A model generated the notes under the pieces. The model made no database searches. It had not been told where the DNA came from and was given only the letters and a program-made list of their open reading frames with translations. From Ilumatobacter fluminis (GTDB taxonomy: Bacteria; Actinomycetota; Acidimicrobiia; Acidimicrobiales; Ilumatobacteraceae), in assembly GCF_004364865.1 (NCBI RefSeq), contig NZ_SOAU01000001.1:3690001-3754000 (forward strand): DNA of 64,000 nt, written 5' to 3'. Positions 59,840 to 64,000 of the stretch are shown piece after piece; positions within the stretch are counted from its first letter, which is position 1; every line of letters begins with the position of its first letter. A program made the translations under genes and the position numbers.

Positions 59840-60457
59840 TTACTTCGAGTAGAGCTCGACGATGAGCGATTCGCGGACGGGCACGTCGATGTGCTCGCGC
59901 TGGGGAAGGTCGCGGACGGTGACCTGCTTGCCACCGTCGCCGACCTCGAGCCACCCGACGACCGAGCGGTCGAGCACGTCGAGGTTGTGCTGGATGACGA
60001 TCATGTCGGCGGCCTTCGGCGACAGCGAGATGACGTCGCCCTGGCGGACGCGGTACGACGGGATGTCGACGCGCTTGCCGTTGACCTGGATGAGACCGTG
60101 GTTGACGAACTGTCGGGCCTGCGGGCGGGTGGAGCCCCAACCGGCGCGGTACACGACGTTGTCGAGGCGGCACTCGAGCATGATGAGGAGGTTCTCACCA
60201 GTGTTGCCGTCGGTGCGGAGCGCCTCGTTGTAGGTCTTCTTGAACTGCTTCTCGAGCAGGCCGTAGATGTACTTGGCCTTCTGCTTCTCCTGCAGCTGGG
60301 CCAGGTACTCGCTGCCGGCGTTGCGGCGGCGGGTGCGACCGTGCGCACCGGGCGGGAAGGGGCGGCGGTCGAGCGCCTTGCGGCCCTTCTCGTTCTCGAA
60401 GATGTTGGTGGACAGGCGACGCGAGAGGCGCACCTTGGGTCCGGTGTAACGAGCCAT
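59840..60457 (-). CDS. rpsD: Ribosomal protein uS4
   Basis: Small-subunit assembly protein S4, 205 aa. MARYTGPKVRLSRRLSTNIF start, RRNAGSEYLAQLQEKQKAKYIYGLLEKQF, and the S4 RNA-binding domain CRLDNVVYRAGWGSTRPQARQFVNHGLIQVNGKRVDIPSYRV. It lacks the N-terminal zinc-finger Cys motif (C- type). ATG 60457, 21 bp after rpsK. Confidence 0.98.
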   Translation of the reverse strand: MARYTGPKVRLSRRLSTNIFENEKGRKALDRRPFPPGAHGRTRRRNAGSEYLAQLQEKQKAKYIYGLLEKQFKKTYNEALRTDGNTGENLLIMLECRLDNVVYRAGWGSTRPQARQFVNHGLIQVNGKRVDIPSYRVRQGDVISLSPKAADMIVIQHNLDVLDRSVVGWLEVGDGGKQVTVRDLPQREHIDVPVRESLIVELYSK

Positions 60458-60477
60458 GTGTCTTCGTTCCTCTGTTC

Positions 60478-60876
60478 TCAGCCGCGACGACGCTTGGGCT
60501 GGCGGCAGCCGTTGTGCGGGACCGGCGTGACGTCCTTGATCGAGATGACCTCGATGCCGGTGTTCTGGATGGAGCGGACCGCGGTGTCGCGACCCGAACC
60601 CGGGCCCTTCACCTGCACCTCGGCGCGGCGGAGGCCGTGCTCGATCGCCGCGTTGGCGGCGCGCTCGGCGGCCTGCTGCGCGGCGTACGGGGTGCTCTTA
60701 CGGCTGCCCTTGAACCCGACGCCACCCGACGACGCCCACGAGATGACGTTGCCGGCGGTGTCGGTGATCGTGACGATCGTGTTGTTGAACGAGCTCTTGA
60801 TGTGCACGACGCCGGTCGAGATGTTCTTCCGGTCGCGACGGCGGGGGCGGCGACCGCCCGATCCTGCCTTGGCCAT
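60478..60876 (-). CDS. rpsK: Ribosomal protein uS11
   Basis: Small-subunit protein S11, 132 aa. [64 protein letters not shown], and the C-terminal [20 protein letters not shown], the near-invariant VTPxPHNGCRPPKRRR with Gln for the usual Pro. The ATG shares one base with the rpsM stop (TAATG), so it is coupled. Confidence 0.98.
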   Translation of the reverse strand: MAKAGSGGRRPRRRDRKNISTGVVHIKSSFNNTIVTITDTAGNVISWASSGGVGFKGSRKSTPYAAQQAAERAANAAIEHGLRRAEVQVKGPGSGRDTAVRSIQNTGIEVISIKDVTPVPHNGCRQPKRRRG

Positions 60877-61256
60877 TACTTCCTCACAGCCTTCTTCTTG
60901 TTGGCAACGGTGCGCTTCGGGCCCTTGCGGGTACGAGCGTTGGTGTGGGTGCGCTGGCCACGGACCGGCAGCCCCTTGCGGTGACGGACGCCCTGGAGGC
61001 TTCCGATCTCGATCTTGCGCTTGATGTCGTTCTGGACATCGCGACGCAGGTCACCCTCGATCGTCAGGTTCTGATCGACGTACTGACGGATCTGGTTGAC
61101 CTCGTCCTCGGTGAGCGAGGAGACCTTGGTGTTGCGGTCGAGGCCGAGGTCGTCACACATCTTCTGGGCGGTCGTCTTACCGATCCCGAAGATGTAGGTG
61201 AGCGAGATCTCGAGCCGCTTTTCGCGGGGGATATCGACGCCGGCGATACGTGCCAT
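60876..61256 (-). CDS. rpsM: Ribosomal protein uS13
   Basis: Small-subunit protein S13, 126 aa. [34 protein letters not shown] at the N-terminus, [66 protein letters not shown] at the C-terminus. ATG 61256, 23 bp after rpmJ. Confidence 0.98.
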   Translation of the reverse strand: MARIAGVDIPREKRLEISLTYIFGIGKTTAQKMCDDLGLDRNTKVSSLTEDEVNQIRQYVDQNLTIEGDLRRDVQNDIKRKIEIGSLQGVRHRKGLPVRGQRTHTNARTRKGPKRTVANKKKAVRK

Positions 61257-61278
61257 GGTGTTCGTTGCTTCCTCTTAC

Positions 61279-61392
61279 TCAGCCCTGGCGCTGCTTGTGG
61301 CGCGGGTTCTCACAGATGACTTGGACGCGCCCGTGCCGGCGGATCACGCGGCACTTCTCGCACATCTTCTTGACGCTCGGTCGGACCTTCAC
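61279..61392 (-). CDS. rpmJ: Ribosomal protein bL36, zinc-binding type
   Basis: 37 aa, the universal length. Zinc ligands Cys11, Cys14, Cys27 and His32 ([28 protein letters not shown]), so the C+ form. The GTG at 61392 ([11 protein letters not shown]) is the start. Ten bases after infA and 23 before rpsM in the operon. Confidence 0.95.
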   Translation of the reverse strand: MKVRPSVKKMCEKCRVIRRHGRVQVICENPRHKQRQG

Positions 61393-61402
61393 AGCGGTTC
61401 TC

Positions 61403-61657
61403 TCACTTGTAGCGGTACGTAATACGGCCTCGGGTGAGGTCGTACGGAGTGAGCTCGACCTGCACCTTGTCGCCTGGCAGGATGCGGATGTAGTGCATGC
61501 GCATCTTCCCGGAGATGTGAGCCAACACCTTGTGGCCATTTTCCAGTTCGACCCGGAACATCGCATTGGGGAGTGACTCGATGATCGTGCCTTCGAGCAC
61601 GATGGCATCTTCCTTGGGCTTCGGCAGGGCTACGCTCCTCGTTGTGGACCGGGGCAT
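61403..61657 (-). CDS. infA: Translation initiation factor IF-1
   Basis: S1-like OB-fold factor occupying the 30S A site. Conserved: [66 protein letters not shown]. The start is ambiguous: ATG at 61657 gives 84 aa with an extra N-terminal [10 protein letters not shown], whereas the family is 72-73 aa. A CTG at 61627 would give 74 aa ([13 protein letters not shown]) and is preceded seven bases upstream by GAGGAG, a good Shine-Dalgarno sequence; no ATG, GTG or TTG lies there. First gene of the operon that runs to rplQ. The 151 bp upstream hold a TAGCAT-type -10 candidate but no clear -35. Confidence 0.93.
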   Translation of the reverse strand: MPRSTTRSVALPKPKEDAIVLEGTIIESLPNAMFRVELENGHKVLAHISGKMRMHYIRILPGDKVQVELTPYDLTRGRITYRYK

Positions 61658-61808
61658 TCACCCAGGTCAGCGGACTCTTCGTTTCGGCCGACACGCGCGG
61701 ATGCGCACAGACCGGCAGATCATGCTATCGGAGCCTTCCGCGATCCCCACTGCCCAGATCCGCCACTTTTTCGGGCCGCTGTGCTAGTGGTCGACGGCTC
61801 CCGACAGC

Positions 61809-63158
61809 CTAGGAGGGAGCCGGTTCGGGCGGCATCCGACCGTGTCCGGTCGGGGCACGGATCCCGAGCAGGTAGTTGAACGCCGCGAGCGCGAACACGC
61901 AGGTCACGAGGGCGAAACCGACCCGTCCGGGCAGGTCGAGCAGGATCGGGATCACGGCGGCGATCACCCAGCCGAGCTGGAATCGCGTCTCGAATTGCGC
62001 GAACGCTTGGCCGCGGTTGGTGTCGGGGCCGTCGCGTTGCACGATCGATTCGAACGACAATCGGCCGAGCGCGGCGGCGAAATTCACGACGGTGGCGACG
62101 GCGATGCCGAGCAGTGGTCCGCCGACGATGGTGGCGGCGAGCCCGACGATCGCGGGTGCGACGAGCGCGACGACCAGCATCCGCTCCTCGTGGAGCGTCC
62201 GTCTGAGCCGGGGTGCCACCGAGTTGCCGATCAGCGTCCCGATCGACGACAGGCCGACGGCCAGGGCCAGCAGCTGCTTCTCGTTGGGTTCGCCCCGGAA
62301 CCAGAACGCGAGGTGGAAGAGCATGAAGCCGGCCGCTGCTCGCAGGATGAACATCGCGACCCAGCCGAGTTGGAGGCCGACGGTGGGTTCGAGCTCGGTC
62401 GCCGCGGAGGGCTCGTGGGTGTCCACGCGCAACTCGTCGGGCAGGCCGATCGAGAACATCAGGGCGACACCGAAGAGCAGCGCGCCGTAGAGCAGGGTGG
62501 CGGGCGACCCGATCGTGAGCTGGAGCGCGCCCGCAGGGATGACCGCGATCGTGCCGGCGACACCGGCGATGACACCGAGCTTCGAGTTCGCCTCGACCAG
62601 TTCGGCGTCGCCGCGCACCACGGCGGGGACGAGCGCCGATTTCGAGACCGTGTACGTCTTCTGCAGCACCAGCGCCGCGAACACGAGCGGGAACAGCACG
62701 ATGTCGTCGGCGAAGCGCATCATGAGCAGTTGCACGACGATGCGCGACGCGGCGACGACCTGCACGATCAGCTTGCGACCGCCTCGCACCCGGTCGATGG
62801 CCGGGCCGATCGCCGGGGCGACGAGCAGGAACGGGGCGAAGCTGACGAGCAGGAAGGCCAGCACCCGGCTCCGGGCCCCGTTCGGGTCGACGTCGAAGAA
62901 GAACGAGTCGGCGAGCGCGACGACCATCGCCGCCTCGCCGCCCATCATCGCCGCATGGGTGAACGCGAGCTGCTGGAACCTCGAGTTCGCCTTCCATCCG
63001 GACACGGCGCCGATCGTACGCGGCGGCTCGCCGCCGTCGGCGCCTCGACCGGTCGAGACCGTCCGTTCACCTGGTCGACGCCTCGACGTCGCACCGATCC
63101 CGCCTGACGGCCACCGTGGGGCCGCTGGATCGTTGCCCGATCGTCGGTTCGACGCCAC
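61809..63158 (-). CDS. MFS-fold membrane transporter
   Basis: Polytopic membrane protein with 10-12 helices, MFS type. It has the helix 2-3 loop AIGPAIDRVRGGRKLI (variant of GxxxDRxGRR), long helices in VSKSALVPAVVRGDAELVEANSKLGVIAGVAGTIAVIPAG, and a second half beginning VGLQLGWVAMFILRAAAGFMLFHLAFWFRG. The open frame begins with GTG 63158 (449 aa), but residues 1-51 are Arg/Gly/Ser-rich; a GTG at 63005 (MSGWKANSRFQQLAF, 398 aa) is the more natural start of the conserved region. Substrate unknown; not obviously linked to the ribosomal operon it precedes. Divergent from the glycosyltransferase at 63205. Confidence 0.78.
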   Translation of the reverse strand: MASNRRSGNDPAAPRWPSGGIGATSRRRPGERTVSTGRGADGGEPPRTIGAVSGWKANSRFQQLAFTHAAMMGGEAAMVVALADSFFFDVDPNGARSRVLAFLLVSFAPFLLVAPAIGPAIDRVRGGRKLIVQVVAASRIVVQLLMMRFADDIVLFPLVFAALVLQKTYTVSKSALVPAVVRGDAELVEANSKLGVIAGVAGTIAVIPAGALQLTIGSPATLLYGALLFGVALMFSIGLPDELRVDTHEPSAATELEPTVGLQLGWVAMFILRAAAGFMLFHLAFWFRGEPNEKQLLALAVGLSSIGTLIGNSVAPRLRRTLHEERMLVVALVAPAIVGLAATIVGGPLLGIAVATVVNFAAALGRLSFESIVQRDGPDTNRGQAFAQFETRFQLGWVIAAVIPILLDLPGRVGFALVTCVFALAAFNYLLGIRAPTGHGRMPPEPAPS

Positions 63159-63204
63159 GAATCACACCCGTGTCGTTCACGTCGGCCGTCGACAATGACC
63201 TGAC

Positions 63205-64000
63205 GTGAGCGACCACCCCCTGCGTGTGCACTTCGTCTGGACCGGTTCGCGCTTCCCCTACCACGCCCGATTGGCGATCGAGTCGGCGATCGTGGCGATG
63301 CCGGAGGCGAGGATCGACCTGGATCTCGTCGTCGGCGAGAACGGTGACGTGCCGGCCACCGATCACTTCCGAACGGTCGCCGCCTACGACCGGGTCGACG
63401 TCACTCGATGGACGCCGGGTGAACTCTTCGAGCCGTGTCCGCTCGGCGCCTCCCCGTATGTCGATCTGCTGCAGCGGTTGCGGTCGCCGGCGGCGATCTC
63501 GAACCTCGCCCGGCTGGCGGTGCTGTACGCCCGCGGCGGTGTCTACCTCGACACGGACGTGCTCGTGCTCCGCGGGCTCCACCGGCCGTCGGTGCACGGC
63601 AGCTACGTCGGCGTCGAGCGCGTGTGGGACGGCAACCGGTCGCGGATCGAACGGGGCTTCGGTCCGATCGCAGCGTTGAAGGCGACCCCGTGGGCCGTCC
63701 GGTGGGCGGCGTGCCGGGTCGACAGCGCGGTGTGGCACGGCCGACTCCGCCTGGCCGACCGGATCAGCGACGACGGTCACACGCGCGAGCAGGTCAACAA
63801 TGCGGTCATCGGCGCACCGGCGGAGTCGCCGTTCATCGCCTTCGCGCTGGCCCAGGCCCTCGAGGTCGATCCGAGCATCCGGTTCGCACTCGGCCCGAAC
63901 CTCCTCGACGACGTCGTGCGAACCGAACCGCGGCTGGCCTGGGTCGCGCCGACGTCTCGGTTCTACGCCGTGCCTCCGGGCCTCAGCCATCGCTTCTTCT
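63205..64000 (+). CDS. DXD-type glycosyltransferase (C-terminus beyond window)
   Basis: Partial, 265 residues visible; frame open to the last base. GTG start at 63205 (MSDHPLRVHFVWTG). Family 32-like/TcdA-TcdB-type sugar-binding region with the DXD motif: ISNLARLAVLYARGGVYLDTDVLVLRGL (residues about 95-122), where the two Asp bind the metal and nucleotide sugar. Later, HTREQVNNAVIGAPAESP is the family's C-terminal active-site block (N-A-x-I/V-G-x-x). Sugar and acceptor unknown; with the GT2 and GT-C-like genes it suggests envelope glycan synthesis in the region. Confidence 0.8.
   Translation, partial: MSDHPLRVHFVWTGSRFPYHARLAIESAIVAMPEARIDLDLVVGENGDVPATDHFRTVAAYDRVDVTRWTPGELFEPCPLGASPYVDLLQRLRSPAAISNLARLAVLYARGGVYLDTDVLVLRGLHRPSVHGSYVGVERVWDGNRSRIERGFGPIAALKATPWAVRWAACRVDSAVWHGRLRLADRISDDGHTREQVNNAVIGAPAESPFIAFALAQALEVDPSIRFALGPNLLDDVVRTEPRLAWVAPTSRFYAVPPGLSHRFF

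Overview
The window is about 70% GC, densely coded DNA from a bacterial chromosome. Gene content and order point to a high-GC actinobacterium, most probably class Acidimicrobiia (an Ilumatobacter-like organism). The supporting evidence is a polyphosphate glucokinase, a DUF222/HNH (13E12-type) protein, HspR-type and HrcA-type heat-shock operators, a DUF1501/DUF1800 exported-protein pair, and the actinobacterial order infA-rpmJ-rpsM-rpsK-rpsD-rpoA-rplQ-truA / rplM-rpsI-glmM / glmS-acpS-nnr-alr-tsaE-tsaB-rimI-tsaD. The species name is an inference. There is no rRNA, no tRNA that I can recognise, and no CRISPR array.

Layout. 1-10.9 kb: an Lhr-type helicase (cut by the window edge), an ABC-F ATPase, a second SF2 helicase, a translationally coupled lipid-kinase/DUF1206/PAP2 operon and a Ca2+/cation antiporter. 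10.9-16.2 kb: polyphosphate glucokinase, geranylgeranyl-reductase family flavoprotein, chorismate mutase, HpcH/HpaI aldolase, and the coupled prfA-prmC pair (release factor 1 and its methylase). 16.2-22.2 kb: an Hsp20 gene under a HAIR-like operator, an unknown protein, the DUF1800-DUF1501 pair and rpmE. 22.3-29.4 kb: an intact IS30-family element inserted in a REP-like hairpin, Nudix hydrolase, ArsR-type regulator plus MFS exporter, a short epimerase, a DUF222/HNH protein and a membrane protein. 29.4-40.7 kb: groES-groEL behind two CIRCE elements, an ECF sigma factor coupled to a double VOC protein, an alpha/beta hydrolase, maf, an orphan molybdopterin hydroxylase large subunit, dusB, a GNAT enzyme, and a TetR regulator coupled to a fatty-acid hydroxylase-like protein. 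40.7-51.1 kb: the envelope-precursor and t6A operon, headed by an unusually large (1119 aa) GlmS. 51-64 kb: acyl-CoA ligase, GT2, glmM, rpsI-rplM, a GT-C-like membrane protein, truA, the rplQ-rpoA-rpsD-rpsK-rpsM-rpmJ-infA cluster, an MFS protein and a truncated DXD glycosyltransferase.

How the genes work together. The right half is a conserved growth block: ribosome and RNA polymerase subunits, tRNA modification (truA, tsaBDE, dusB) and murein/amino-sugar supply (glmS, glmM, alr), with many 1-11 bp overlaps implying coupled translation. An SGNH hydrolase with a peptidoglycan-binding domain sits inside this block. The left half and the 31.6-40.7 kb stretch are mixed accessory and housekeeping genes.

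Two features stand out. First, a set of intergenic REP-like inverted repeats, of at least four sequence types all built on a GGGTC(A/G)G-like core, punctuates the window, and one has been split by the IS30 element. Second, GlmS has lineage-specific insertions, including an internalised copy of what is normally the catalytic C-terminal tail.
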